Source: Paraburkholderia sp. CNPSo 3274
GTDB lineage: Bacteria; Pseudomonadota; Gammaproteobacteria; Burkholderiales; Burkholderiaceae
DNA: 64,000 nt
Direction: 5' to 3'
NCBI RefSeq assembly: GCF_024206475.1
Contig: NZ_JAMBPR010000002.1
Span: 186,001-250,000, forward strand
Shown piece by piece: positions 41,979-51,050 of this stretch. The translations under genes were made by a program, and so were the position numbers. The notes below the pieces were generated by a model, which saw nothing but the letters and a program-made list of their open reading frames with translations, made no database searches and was not told the DNA's origin. Each line of letters begins with the position of its first letter. Within the stretch, counting starts at the first letter, position 1.

Positions 41979-43028
41979 ATGAGCACACTTCGCATTTCCG
42001 GCCTCCAGAAGGCCTTCGACGGTCATCCGGTCCTGCACGGCATCGATCTTTCCGTGCGCTCAGGCTCGCTCGTCGCGCTGCTCGGGCCTTCGGGCAGCGG
42101 CAAGACCACGCTGCTGCGCGTGCTGTGCGGCTTCGAGCGCGCCGACGCCGGCACGATCGAGATCGACGGCCGCCGCGTCGCAGGCGACCGGCTGCATCTG
42201 CCGACCGAGCAACGTCATATCGGCTACGTGCCGCAAGAGGGTGCGCTCTTTCCGCACCTCACGGTCGCCGAGAACATCGTGTTCGGCCTGCCGCGTGCGC
42301 AGCGGCGCGCGCACCATCGCGTGGCCGAATTGCTCGAACTCGTCGGTCTTCCGGAATCCTATGCATCGCGCGCGCCGCAACAGCTTTCGGGCGGCCAGCA
42401 GCAGCGGGTAGCGCTCGCCCGTGCGCTCGCGCCCTCGCCCGGCCTCGTGATGCTCGACGAGCCGTTCTCGTCGCTCGACGCCGCGCTGCGCGTCGAAACG
42501 CGCGAAGCCGTGGCGCGCGCGCTCGCCGCCGCCGGCGCGACCGCCGTGCTCGTCACGCACGATCAGGCCGAGGCGCTCTCGCTTGGCCACGAAGTCGCCG
42601 TGCTGTGGAGCGGCAAGCTGTTGCAGAGCGGGCCGCCGCAAACGCTCTATCGCCGTCCGGCCACGCGCGAACTCGCGGCCTTCATCGGCGAGGCGGTGCT
42701 GCTGCCGGGTACGGTGGCCAACGGGCGAGCGCATTGCGTGCTCGGCGCGCTGCCGATCCAGCAGGACCAGCATGCCGCAGAAGGCGCCGTGGACGTGATG
42801 CTGCGCCCCGAGCAGATCGACGTGCTGCCCGAAACCGCCCTGCGCGACGGCGCAATGGAAGCCGTGGTGCGCGCCATCACCTTCCAGGGTCAGGACGCCG
42901 CGCTCACGCTGCAACTGATCGATGCGCACGCAACGGTCCGCGCGCGCGTGCCCGGTTATCGCACGCCGCGCGAAGGCGAGCGCGTGCGGCTTGCGGTAGG
43001 CGGCGAAGTGAGCGTCTACCCGCGCTGA
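41979..43028 (+). CDS. FbpC-type ferric ABC transporter ATP-binding protein
   Basis: A 349-residue ATPase with Walker A GPSGSGKTTLL, signature LSGGQQQRVALARAL, Walker B GLVMLDEP, and the H-loop His in LVTHDQAEAL. The C-terminal part beyond residue 240 (VMLRPEQIDVLPE) is a TOBE-like regulatory domain typical of FbpC/PotA proteins. It powers iron import with the two upstream genes. Its last 13 bases overlap the end of a convergent LysR gene. Confidence 0.94.
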   Translation: MSTLRISGLQKAFDGHPVLHGIDLSVRSGSLVALLGPSGSGKTTLLRVLCGFERADAGTIEIDGRRVAGDRLHLPTEQRHIGYVPQEGALFPHLTVAENIVFGLPRAQRRAHHRVAELLELVGLPESYASRAPQQLSGGQQQRVALARALAPSPGLVMLDEPFSSLDAALRVETREAVARALAAAGATAVLVTHDQAEALSLGHEVAVLWSGKLLQSGPPQTLYRRPATRELAAFIGEAVLLPGTVANGRAHCVLGALPIQQDQHAAEGAVDVMLRPEQIDVLPETALRDGAMEAVVRAITFQGQDAALTLQLIDAHATVRARVPGYRTPREGERVRLAVGGEVSVYPR

Positions 43029-43885
43029 CGCGGCACTGAAAGGTCCTGCACCATCTGCTGCGCGAGGTAGTCGCAAGTCGGCCGGTTCGACTTGACGCTG
43101 CGCGCCACCACGATTTCCAGCGGTTCGATCTTTGGCAGGCCCTGCGCCTCGCCGAGGATCGCGAAGCGCGCCGGCACGCTGCAACGCGTGAGCGCGACGA
43201 TCGCAATGCCCGCCTCCACCGTCGCCGTCAAACCCATCAAACTCGCGCTGCTATACGCGGCGCGGTAGCGGATGTGCGCGGCGTCGAGCGCCGCCACGGT
43301 ATGCGCGCGCGCCACGCTGCCATGCTCGTAGAGCCCCACCGGCAACGGCGACATGGCGAGCGGCGCGGGGTCGGTGGCGGACCCCACCCAGACCATATCC
43401 TCGGCCCGCACGAACTCGCCGCGCATCTTGCGGTCGCGCGTGACGAAGGCGATGTCGATCTTGTTGTCGGCCAGCATCGGCCCGAGCGCTACGCTCTGCG
43501 CACAGACGATCTCGATCTCCACATGCGGATAGAGGGTAGAAAAGCGCCGCAATACCGGCGAAAGCAGCGACGCCATGTAGTCGTCGGGCGCGCCGAGCAC
43601 CACGCGCCCCGTCACCTCGGGCCGCACCAGCGCCGCCCACGCCTCCTCCTGCAGGTCGAGCGCGCGCCGCGCATATTCGAGCAGCGTGTTGCCCGGGCGC
43701 GTGAGCGCGAGATTGCGCGTGTCGCGCGTGAATAACGTGGTGCCGAGCATCTGCTCGAGCCGCTTGATCTGCATGCTCACGGCCGCCTGCGATCGATGCA
43801 CAGAGACGGCGGCCTTCGTGAAGCTGCCCGCGTCCGCCACGGCGGCGAAGGTGCGCAACAAATCGACATCGAATTCGGGGTTCAT
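43016..43885 (-). CDS. LysR family transcriptional regulator
   Basis: A 289-residue regulator from ATG 43885. The helix-turn-helix lies in residues 5-60 (SFTKAAVSVHRSQAAVSMQI), followed by an effector domain. It is divergent from an EamA exporter across 132 bp, so it likely controls that gene. Its 3' end overlaps fbpC by 13 bp, which could let antisense transcription influence the iron operon; that is speculation. Confidence 0.9.
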   Translation of the reverse strand: MNPEFDVDLLRTFAAVADAGSFTKAAVSVHRSQAAVSMQIKRLEQMLGTTLFTRDTRNLALTRPGNTLLEYARRALDLQEEAWAALVRPEVTGRVVLGAPDDYMASLLSPVLRRFSTLYPHVEIEIVCAQSVALGPMLADNKIDIAFVTRDRKMRGEFVRAEDMVWVGSATDPAPLAMSPLPVGLYEHGSVARAHTVAALDAAHIRYRAAYSSASLMGLTATVEAGIAIVALTRCSVPARFAILGEAQGLPKIEPLEIVVARSVKSNRPTCDYLAQQMVQDLSVPRQRG

Positions 43886-44017
43886 ACGCCGGCCGTGTTG
43901 CAGCCAATTCATAAGCTGCGCTGATGGAATTCTTCAATTTAATTCGTTTGCTCGCGGCCCGCAACTGGCGAATACTTAATTTGTCTCCAACCCGCTTTCG
44001 ATTCCCCAGCTCCGGCC

Positions 44018-44944
44018 ATGCAATCCGAACATCACGGCAACCGCCAGCAAGGCGTCCTCATGCTCGCGGGCGGCGGCCTCCTGATGGGCACGATCGGCGT
44101 GTTCGTCGAGGAGGCGCGTCTCGGCGCCCTCACGCTCGTGTTCTTCCGCTGCTTTTTCGGCATGCTCGCGCTCGCCGGGTATTGCGCGTTCAAGGGCTGG
44201 CTTTCGCCGCGGCAGTTCACGCGCCGCACGCTCACGCTCGCGCTGATTTCAGGCGTGCTGATGGTCACGCAGTGGGTCGCCTTCTTCGACGCGATCCATC
44301 GCACGAGCATTGCCGTTTCGACAGTCGTGTTCCATGTGCAGCCGTTCTGGGTCGTGCTGATGGGCGCAGCGCTCTTTCACGAGCGGCTCGGCGCCGACCG
44401 GCTGGGCTGGATCGGCATTGCCTTCGTGGGACTCGTGCTCGCTTCCGGCGTACTCGCTGAAACCCACGTGGCCGATCGCGCGAGCTACATGATCGGCATT
44501 GGCGAATCGCTGGGCGGCTCGGTGCTCTATGCGAGCGTCACGCTGATCGCCAAGAGCCTGCGCAACTTTCGCCCGCATCTGCTCACGCTGACGCAATGCG
44601 TGGTGGGTTCGGTGTGCCTGCCGCTCATCGCGCCGTTTTTCGCGCCGCTAGAACTCACGCACATTTCCGCCACGCAATGGGGCTGGCTCGTGGGCATGGG
44701 GGTGCTGCATACAGGACTTTCGTACGTGCTGATCTATGGCGCGCTGCCGATGTTGACCACGCCCGTGATCGCCGTGCTGCTGTTCGTGTATCCGCTCACC
44801 GCGATCGCCGTCGATGCGATCGTCTACGGTCGCGCGCTCAGCGTGCCGCAGCTTGCGGGCATGGTGCTGATCGTAGCGGCGAGCCTCGGGGTCAATCTCG
44901 GCTGGCGTCTGTTGCCGCCGAGGCTCGTGAAGGCGCGGCGCTAA
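44018..44944 (+). CDS. EamA family (drug/metabolite transporter) exporter
   Basis: A 308-residue ten-helix protein with two EamA repeats (GVLMLAGGGLLMGTIGVFVE; GVLHTGLSYVLIYGALPML). It starts at ATG 44018. The substrate is unknown. The divergent LysR gene is the probable regulator, as in many amino-acid exporter pairs. It is not closely similar in sequence to the EamA protein at 22.8 kb. Confidence 0.9.
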   Translation: MQSEHHGNRQQGVLMLAGGGLLMGTIGVFVEEARLGALTLVFFRCFFGMLALAGYCAFKGWLSPRQFTRRTLTLALISGVLMVTQWVAFFDAIHRTSIAVSTVVFHVQPFWVVLMGAALFHERLGADRLGWIGIAFVGLVLASGVLAETHVADRASYMIGIGESLGGSVLYASVTLIAKSLRNFRPHLLTLTQCVVGSVCLPLIAPFFAPLELTHISATQWGWLVGMGVLHTGLSYVLIYGALPMLTTPVIAVLLFVYPLTAIAVDAIVYGRALSVPQLAGMVLIVAASLGVNLGWRLLPPRLVKARR

Positions 44945-44965
44945 TCAACGCGCCGCATATCGGGA

Positions 44966-46267
44966 TCAGGAAGGCAGCGTTTGACCCCTCGTTTCCGGCG
45001 CAAACGGAATGATCAGGAGCCCGAGAACGAAGGCCAGCGCCGTGAGCGCCACCGGCACGCCAAGCGTGTGCATACGCAGCACGGCCGCGCCAAGCAGGAA
45101 GTTCACGCCCGCGCCCACGAAGCGGCCAAATGACGTGCAGAACGCGAACGCCGTAGCACGCACACGCGTCTCGAACTGTTCAGGCAGCCAGAGGCTGAAG
45201 AGCGCGAAGTTGCCGCCAAAGAAGCCCAGCACGAAGAGCAGCGCGATGAACGGCACGAGTCCGTTCTCCAGGTAGAACGCCCAGCCGAAGCTCGCCGCGA
45301 TCGTCACGGCCATGCCCGTGAAATAGACGGCGAGCGTCCACTTGCGGCCGATGCGCTCGGCCATGGGTGGCAGTGCGAGGCAACCAAGGATCGTGCCGAT
45401 CGACAGGATGCCCGTGGCGATAGAAGCCGTGCGGATCGCCTCTGCCTTGTTAGCACCCGCCTTCGTCGCCAGCTGGATCACGGCGGACGGCTCATAAACC
45501 GCACCTGCCCACAACCCGATGATCGCGATGGTCAGCAACGCGCACGCCACCACGGTGCGCAGGCGGTAGACGTCGCCAAAGATTTCACGCAGCGGGCGGC
45601 CGCGATGCACATGGCTTGCCTCCGACTTCTGCCACTTGGCTGGTTCCTCCACACGCGTGAGCACGAGGATTGCCACCACCACCGGCACCGCGCCCGTGAG
45701 GAACATGGCACGCCAGCCGAAGTGCACGCCGACCGTGTAATTGAGCGCGGCCGCAATGAAGAAGCCCGCGTAATAGCCGGTCTGCAGATAGCCCGCACCC
45801 ATCTTGCGGCGGTCTTCGGGCCACGATTCGGCCACGTAGGTGCCCGCGAGCGCCCACTCCCCGCCGATGCCCACGCCCGCGAGAAAGCGGTAGATGGCGA
45901 GCGACCACACGCTCTGTGCGGTGGCCGAAAGTCCCGTGAAGATCGCAAACATGAAGATGGTGGCGGCCAGCACGCGCGTGCGGCCGAAACGGTCCGCGAG
46001 CGGCCCCCAGATGAACGACAGCCCCCAGCCCACGAGGAAGAGCGCGAACAGGATCGAGCCGGCAAGCCCGATGTTCGCCGCACTCGCCTCATACCCTGAG
46101 CGCGGCAACAACTCCGTGAGCGCGGGGGTGAGCACGAGGGCGTAGATGAACGAGTCCATCCCGTCGAGCGTCCAGCCTGCCCAGGCGCCCCAGAAACCGG
46201 CGATCTGCGACCGGTTGAGCGGTGTCTTGGTGCGAGTTCGCCGCGCGGACTCGGTGATCGAATTCAT
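44966..46267 (-). CDS. MFS transporter, probable malonate/carboxylate importer
   Basis: A 433-residue 12-helix MFS protein from ATG 46267, with GAGAGGAG just upstream. Motifs include GWTLDGMDSFIYALVLTPAL at helix 1 and GPLADRFGRTRVLAATI in the helix 2-3 loop, resembling the sialate/aromatic-acid symporter group. It is divergent from the GntR-mdc operon across 216 bp. Known mdc clusters normally carry MdcLM or MdcF transporters, none of which are here, so this MFS protein is the likely malonate importer by context. Confidence 0.87.
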   Translation of the reverse strand: MNSITESARRTRTKTPLNRSQIAGFWGAWAGWTLDGMDSFIYALVLTPALTELLPRSGYEASAANIGLAGSILFALFLVGWGLSFIWGPLADRFGRTRVLAATIFMFAIFTGLSATAQSVWSLAIYRFLAGVGIGGEWALAGTYVAESWPEDRRKMGAGYLQTGYYAGFFIAAALNYTVGVHFGWRAMFLTGAVPVVVAILVLTRVEEPAKWQKSEASHVHRGRPLREIFGDVYRLRTVVACALLTIAIIGLWAGAVYEPSAVIQLATKAGANKAEAIRTASIATGILSIGTILGCLALPPMAERIGRKWTLAVYFTGMAVTIAASFGWAFYLENGLVPFIALLFVLGFFGGNFALFSLWLPEQFETRVRATAFAFCTSFGRFVGAGVNFLLGAAVLRMHTLGVPVALTALAFVLGLLIIPFAPETRGQTLPS

Positions 46268-46440
46268 GATGCTCCTCTCTCCTTTGATGCCTCGCCAGCA
46301 CGCGCAGCAGGATGCGCACGCGCGCCGCGAAACGCGGAAATGCAAGCCGTTAGCGTCCCGGCCCTCTTCAGGAACTCCTGTAAGCCCCCGTTCTTCTTAC
46401 CCGTCTATAGTGAATCCAGTGTTTCTGTGTTGCGGGTTTT

Positions 46441-46473
46441 CGAGGCTTCCGCCTCGGTCGTTTTATATATAAT
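46441..46473 (+). promoter_or_regulatory. Promoter and candidate operator of the GntR-mdc operon
   Basis: CGAGGC-TTCC-GCCTCG (46441-46456) is a perfect palindrome covering the expected -35 position, and TATAAT (46468-46473) is a consensus -10. The GntR start codon is at 46484, so the leader would be only about 5 bases. The palindrome is a good candidate for autoregulation by the GntR protein. Confidence 0.55.
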
Positions 46474-46483
46474 ATGTGATCTC

Positions 46484-47263
46484 ATGAGCGACGCAACGAA
46501 TGGTTTTCCCCTGGAAGGCGCTACCGCGCCCCGCACCAGCACCTCACGCATGATCGCCGACGCCCTGCGCAGCGCGATCGTCGAGGGCAAGCTCGCGCCC
46601 AATGCGCCGCTGCGCCAGGACGCGATCGCGCGGCATTTTTCGGTCAGCGCCATCCCCGTGCGCGAGGCGCTGCGCCAGCTCGCGAGCGAAGGCTGGGCGA
46701 AGATCGAGGTGAACAAGGGCGCGAGCGTGGCCTCGCTTTCCGCCGACGAAGCGCGCGAAATCTACGAGATCCGCTCTGCGCTCGAAAGCCTCGCGCTCGG
46801 CCTCGCCATTCCGAATCACACGAGCGCCACGCTGCGCGAAGTGACCGCGCTGGCCGCGGCCGCAAAACGCGAGCGCGATCCGTCGCTCTACGTCGCGCGC
46901 AACGAGGCCTTTCATATGAGCCTCTACGCGCCCGCCGGCCGCCCGCAGTTGATGGAGATGCTCACCGCACTCCATCGCCGCGGCGAACGTTATCTGCGCC
47001 TGAAATTCGGCTTCCCCGAATACAAAGGCGATTCCGATAGTGAGCACACCGAAATTCTTGCCGCCGTGAAACGCGGCGACGTGCCCACTGCGCAAAAGCT
47101 CGTGGCCGAGCACCTGCTCGGCACCGGCGAACTCATCTACCGTTTCCTGACCGAGCGCGCCGCGCTGCCGGCTGTGCCGCCTTCGGGACACACCGCCGCC
47201 GCAAAGCCGCGCGCCGCCTCTTCCCGCTCACGGAGCCGAACTGCCGATGAAGCCTCAAGCTGA
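46484..47263 (+). CDS. GntR family (FCD type) regulator of the malonate operon
   Basis: A 259-residue regulator from ATG 46484. The winged helix (DAIARHFSVSAIPVREALRQL) is followed by an all-helical FCD ligand domain (EIYEIRSALESLALGLAI; RNEAFHMSLYAPAGRPQLM; DSDSEHTEILAAV), whose Asp/His residues can bind a metal and a carboxylate. A basic/Ser-rich tail ends the protein. It is the first gene of the mdc operon and overlaps mdcA by 17 bp. By analogy with MatR/MdcY-type regulators it probably responds to malonate. Confidence 0.9.
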   Translation: MSDATNGFPLEGATAPRTSTSRMIADALRSAIVEGKLAPNAPLRQDAIARHFSVSAIPVREALRQLASEGWAKIEVNKGASVASLSADEAREIYEIRSALESLALGLAIPNHTSATLREVTALAAAAKRERDPSLYVARNEAFHMSLYAPAGRPQLMEMLTALHRRGERYLRLKFGFPEYKGDSDSEHTEILAAVKRGDVPTAQKLVAEHLLGTGELIYRFLTERAALPAVPPSGHTAAAKPRAASSRSRSRTADEASS

Positions 47264-48920
47264 TACGCCAACCTCGCCTGACCTCGCACCGCGTTCGTGG
47301 ACCACGCGCCGCGACGAAAAGGCCCGCCGCCTCGCCGCCGTTTCGGGCTGGCTCGAAGACGGCGTCCTGCCCGCCGCACGCATGACCGACGCGCTCGAAC
47401 TGCTGATCCGCCCAGGCGATCGCGTCGCGCTCGAAGGCGACAACCAGAAGCAGGCCGACTTCCTCTCGCGCTCGCTGGCCAAGGCCGACCCGGCCAAGGT
47501 CAACAACGTTCACCTGCTGATTTCGAGCATCAGCCGCCCCGAGCATCTCACGCTGTTCGAGCGCGGCATTGCGCACCGCGTCGACTTCGCGTTCGCGGGG
47601 GCGCAAAGCCTGCGCGTCGCGCAGTTGCTCGAAGATGACCAGCTCGAAGTGGGCGCGATCCATACCTATGTCGAGTTGTACGCGCGCATGTTCGTCGACC
47701 TGATTCCGCAGGTCGCGCTGCTGTGCGCCGAAAAAGCCGACCGCCACGGCAATCTCTACACCGGCCCGAACACCGAAGACACACCGACCATCGCCGAAGC
47801 CGCAGCGTTCAGCCAGGGCATCGTGATCGTGCAGGTGAACGAGATCGTCGATGAACTGCCGCGCGTGGACATTCCTGGCTCGTGGGTCGACGTGGTCGTG
47901 CAGGCCGACCGGCCGTTCGCGGTCGAGCCGCTCTTTACGCGCGATCCGCGCCATATCGGCGACTTGCAGGTGCTCACCGCGATGATGGTCATCAAGGGCA
48001 TCTACGCGCCCTATGGCATCGCCGCGCTCAATCACGGTATTGGTTTCGACACCGCCGCGATCGAATTGCTGCTCCCCACGTACGGCGAATCGCTCGGCCT
48101 CAAGGGCAAGATCTGCCGCAACTGGACGCTCAATCCGCACCCCACGCTGATTCCCGCCATCGAATCGGGCTGGGTGGAAAGCGTGCATTGCTTCGGCAGC
48201 GAAGTGGGCATGGAAGCCTATATCGCCGCGCGGCCCGATGTGTTCTTCACCGGCAGCGACGGCAGCCTGCGCTCGAACCGCGTGCTGTGCCAGCTCGCGG
48301 GGCAATATGCCGTGGATCTCTTCATCGGCTCGACGCTGCAGATCGACGCGGACGCGAATTCGTCCACCGTCACGCGTGGCCGGCTCGCGGGCTTTGGCGG
48401 CGCGCCGAACATGGGCCACGATCCGCGCGGACGGCGCCATGCGAGCGAAGCGTGGCTCAAGCTGCTCAAGGACAACGGCCCCGTTTCGCGCGGCCACAAG
48501 CTCGTGGTGCAACTGGCGGAAACCTGGAAGAAAGGCGGCGAGCCGACTTTCGTCGACGAACTCGACGCCATCGCCGTGGGCCAGAAGAGCGGCATGCCCG
48601 TCGCGCCCGTGATGATCTACGGCGACGACGTGAGCCATGTCGTAACCGAAGAAGGCATTGCGCACCTGCATCGCGCAGAGGGCATCGACGAGCGCCGCGC
48701 CGCGCTCGCGGCCGTGGCGGGCGTGACGCCCATCGGCCTGCGCGCGCAGCAGCAGAAAACCGACGAACTGCGCCGCCGCGGCATCGTGCAGTTCCCCGAG
48801 GATCTCGGGATTTTGCGCGGCGACGCCAAGCGCTCGCTGCTCGCGGCGCGCAGCATCGACGATCTGGTGACGTGGTCGGGCGGGCTCTATACGCCGCCCG
48901 CTCGTTTCCGTAGCTGGTAA
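47247..48920 (+). CDS. mdcA: Malonate decarboxylase alpha subunit (malonate:ACP transferase)
   Basis: A 557-residue CoA-transferase-like subunit. It exchanges acetyl for malonyl on the MdcC thiol prosthetic group. Matches include RSWTTRRDEKARRLAAV at the N-terminus and GFGGAPNMGHDPRGRRHASE, typical of MdcA. The start lies inside the end of the GntR gene, and CGGAG is upstream. It is followed by mdcB after five bases. Confidence 0.95.
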   Translation: MKPQADTPTSPDLAPRSWTTRRDEKARRLAAVSGWLEDGVLPAARMTDALELLIRPGDRVALEGDNQKQADFLSRSLAKADPAKVNNVHLLISSISRPEHLTLFERGIAHRVDFAFAGAQSLRVAQLLEDDQLEVGAIHTYVELYARMFVDLIPQVALLCAEKADRHGNLYTGPNTEDTPTIAEAAAFSQGIVIVQVNEIVDELPRVDIPGSWVDVVVQADRPFAVEPLFTRDPRHIGDLQVLTAMMVIKGIYAPYGIAALNHGIGFDTAAIELLLPTYGESLGLKGKICRNWTLNPHPTLIPAIESGWVESVHCFGSEVGMEAYIAARPDVFFTGSDGSLRSNRVLCQLAGQYAVDLFIGSTLQIDADANSSTVTRGRLAGFGGAPNMGHDPRGRRHASEAWLKLLKDNGPVSRGHKLVVQLAETWKKGGEPTFVDELDAIAVGQKSGMPVAPVMIYGDDVSHVVTEEGIAHLHRAEGIDERRAALAAVAGVTPIGLRAQQQKTDELRRRGIVQFPEDLGILRGDAKRSLLAARSIDDLVTWSGGLYTPPARFRSW

Positions 48921-48925
48921 GCGCG

Positions 48926-49882
48926 ATGCGCACGCTACCTTTTACGGTGCTTGCGGAGGGCTCGGCGGGTCTCGCGCGGCGTGTCTCGTATGCTGGCGAC
49001 GCGCGGCCGCCCTCCTCCGACGCGCAGCTCGCACGCTTCGCCCGCGACGCGCTGATCGAAGAGGTGCGCCTCACGCCCAAGCCCGCGCTCGTGGACGCGC
49101 GCGGTAGTGGCGCGCACAGCGATCTCGATCTCGCGACGATGCTGCGCTCGGCGCACGCGCTCGAACCCACGTTCGAAGCGCTCGCACGCGCTTCGCGCGG
49201 AGCCGCGCCCGGCACGGCGCTGCGCACCGATCTCGCGCGCATCGGCCGCGCCGGCGAAGCCGCGATGATGCGCGCGACACAGGGCAGCAACGCGCATCGC
49301 GGCGCGATCTGGATTGTCGGGCTGCTGGTGGCGGGCGCGACGATCGTGCATAGGCCGCAAAGCAGCGACAGCGAGTGTGCCCACGCGGCGCACATCTGCG
49401 AAACGGCTGCGCAGATCGCGCGCTACGACGACCTGCTCGCGCAGCCCGCGCAAAGCAACGGAGCGCGCGTGCGTCAGCGCTACAACGTCGGCGGCGCGCG
49501 CAGCGAAGCGCAAGAAGGCTTTCCGCACGTCGTGCGCGTGGGCTTGCCCGCACTGCGCGCCGCACGCGCGCAAGGCCACGACGAAGCCCACGCGCGCGTG
49601 GACGCCCTGCTCGCGATCATGGCCTCGCTCGACGACACCTGCGTGCTGCATCGCGCGGGGCTCGCCGGGCGCGAGGCCGCCCAAGCGGGCGCGCAGCACG
49701 TGCGCGACGCGGGCGGCGTCGCCACGCAAGCCGGCCGCGCCGCGTTCGACGCGCTCGAACGCGCGCTGCTCGCACTCAACGCATCGCCGGGTGGCGCGGC
49801 CGATCTGCTCGCCGCGACGCTCTTCATCGACAGACTGGTTCAGCACCGCATGGGTGGGAGGACGGTTTCATGGAACAACTGA
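48926..49882 (+). CDS. mdcB: Triphosphoribosyl-dephospho-CoA synthase
   Basis: A 318-residue CitG-like enzyme that makes the precursor 2'-(5''-triphosphoribosyl)-3'-dephospho-CoA from ATP and dephospho-CoA. Typical motifs are EEVRLTPKPALVDARGSGAH and LDLATMLRSAHALEP near the N-terminus. MdcG later attaches this product to MdcC. It overlaps mdcC by 13 bp. Confidence 0.94.
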   Translation: MRTLPFTVLAEGSAGLARRVSYAGDARPPSSDAQLARFARDALIEEVRLTPKPALVDARGSGAHSDLDLATMLRSAHALEPTFEALARASRGAAPGTALRTDLARIGRAGEAAMMRATQGSNAHRGAIWIVGLLVAGATIVHRPQSSDSECAHAAHICETAAQIARYDDLLAQPAQSNGARVRQRYNVGGARSEAQEGFPHVVRVGLPALRAARAQGHDEAHARVDALLAIMASLDDTCVLHRAGLAGREAAQAGAQHVRDAGGVATQAGRAAFDALERALLALNASPGGAADLLAATLFIDRLVQHRMGGRTVSWNN

Positions 49883-50172
49883 CATTCGATTATCCGGCGC
49901 AACGCGCCGTGACGACGCGCGCGCACGTGGGCGTGGTGGGTTCGGGCGATCTCGAAGTGCTGCTGCAGCCCGCGAGCGACATGCAGGCGCGCGTGGTCGT
50001 GCATACGAGCGTGGACGGCTATAGCCACATCTGGAAGAGCGTGCTCGACCGCTTCTTCACGCGCTACGACGGCGCGGCGCTCATCGAAATCAACGACTTC
50101 GGCGCCACGCCGGGCGTGGTGGCGCTACGGCTCGCGGAAGCCGTGGAAGCCGCGCAGGAGGCGCAGTCATGA
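49870..50172 (+). CDS. mdcC: Malonate decarboxylase acyl carrier protein (delta subunit)
   Basis: A 100-residue carrier protein. Ser25 in GVVGSGDLEVL matches the serine that carries the phosphoribosyl-dephospho-CoA group in Klebsiella MdcC. ATG 49870 lies within the end of mdcB. The acyl group is carried on this arm between the MdcA and MdcDE active sites. It overlaps mdcD by four bases. Confidence 0.95.
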   Translation: MEQLTFDYPAQRAVTTRAHVGVVGSGDLEVLLQPASDMQARVVVHTSVDGYSHIWKSVLDRFFTRYDGAALIEINDFGATPGVVALRLAEAVEAAQEAQS

Positions 50173-51050
50173 GCAGCACTAATCAACTGACGCCCGGCAC
50201 GCTGCTGCGCGAGAGCTTCATCGAATTGAGCGCGCGCGAACGCGCGGCCGCCGTGCTGGACGCGGGCACGTTCCGCGAACTGCTCGGGCCGTTCGACCGT
50301 ATCGAATCGCCGTGGCTGCCGTTGCAGGGCATCGTCTGCCAGGCCGACGACGGCGCGGTGATCGCGCGCGGCACTATCGACGGACAGCCCGCCGTCGTGG
50401 CCGCGATCGAATCGGCATTCCAGGGCGGCAGCATCGGCGAAGTGTCGGGTAGCAAGATCGCCGCCGCACTCGAACTGGCACTTGCCGACTGCGAGCGCGG
50501 CAAGATCGTGCGGCCCGTCATCCTGTTCGAAACCGGTGGCGTGCGCTTGCAGGAGGCCAATCTCGGCCTCGCCGTGATTGCGGAGATCCAGTCGGCCATC
50601 GTCGCGTTGCGCGCGCACGTGAGCGTGGTCGGCGTGATCGCGGGCATGGTGGGTTGCTTTGGCGGCATGTCGCTCGCGGCTGCCCTGTGTTCGACGCTCG
50701 TGATGACGAAGCAAGGCCGCCTCGGCATGAATGGTCCTGAGGTAATCGAGCAGGAAGCCGGCATCGAGGAACTCGATTCGAGCGACCGCCGCCAGGTGTG
50801 GCAATTGATCGGGGGCGAGCAGCGCGCGCAGACAGGTTTCGCCGATGCGCTCGTCGAAGACGCGGTGGACGACGTGCGCGCGGCCGTGCGCGCGGCGTTT
50901 GCACAAGGCACGCCGCACACGCCACGCTCGGCGGATGTGGATGCCACGCTCGCGAAACTCGCGCACATCGATCCCGCCAGCGTCACCCCCGAAACGATGC
51001 GTGCGGTGTTCACCGCTTCGCCCCTGAACCTGAGCGGAGAAAACGCATGA
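50169..51050 (+). CDS. mdcD: Malonyl-S-ACP decarboxylase beta subunit
   Basis: A 293-residue subunit with the carboxyltransferase/crotonase-like fold. With MdcE it decarboxylates malonyl-ACP to acetyl-ACP. Motifs include RESFIELSARERAAAVLDAG, GGSIGEVSGSKIAAALELA and VGCFGGMSLAAAL. It overlaps mdcC and mdcE by four bases each (ATGA), indicating translational coupling. Confidence 0.95.
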   Translation: MSSTNQLTPGTLLRESFIELSARERAAAVLDAGTFRELLGPFDRIESPWLPLQGIVCQADDGAVIARGTIDGQPAVVAAIESAFQGGSIGEVSGSKIAAALELALADCERGKIVRPVILFETGGVRLQEANLGLAVIAEIQSAIVALRAHVSVVGVIAGMVGCFGGMSLAAALCSTLVMTKQGRLGMNGPEVIEQEAGIEELDSSDRRQVWQLIGGEQRAQTGFADALVEDAVDDVRAAVRAAFAQGTPHTPRSADVDATLAKLAHIDPASVTPETMRAVFTASPLNLSGENA

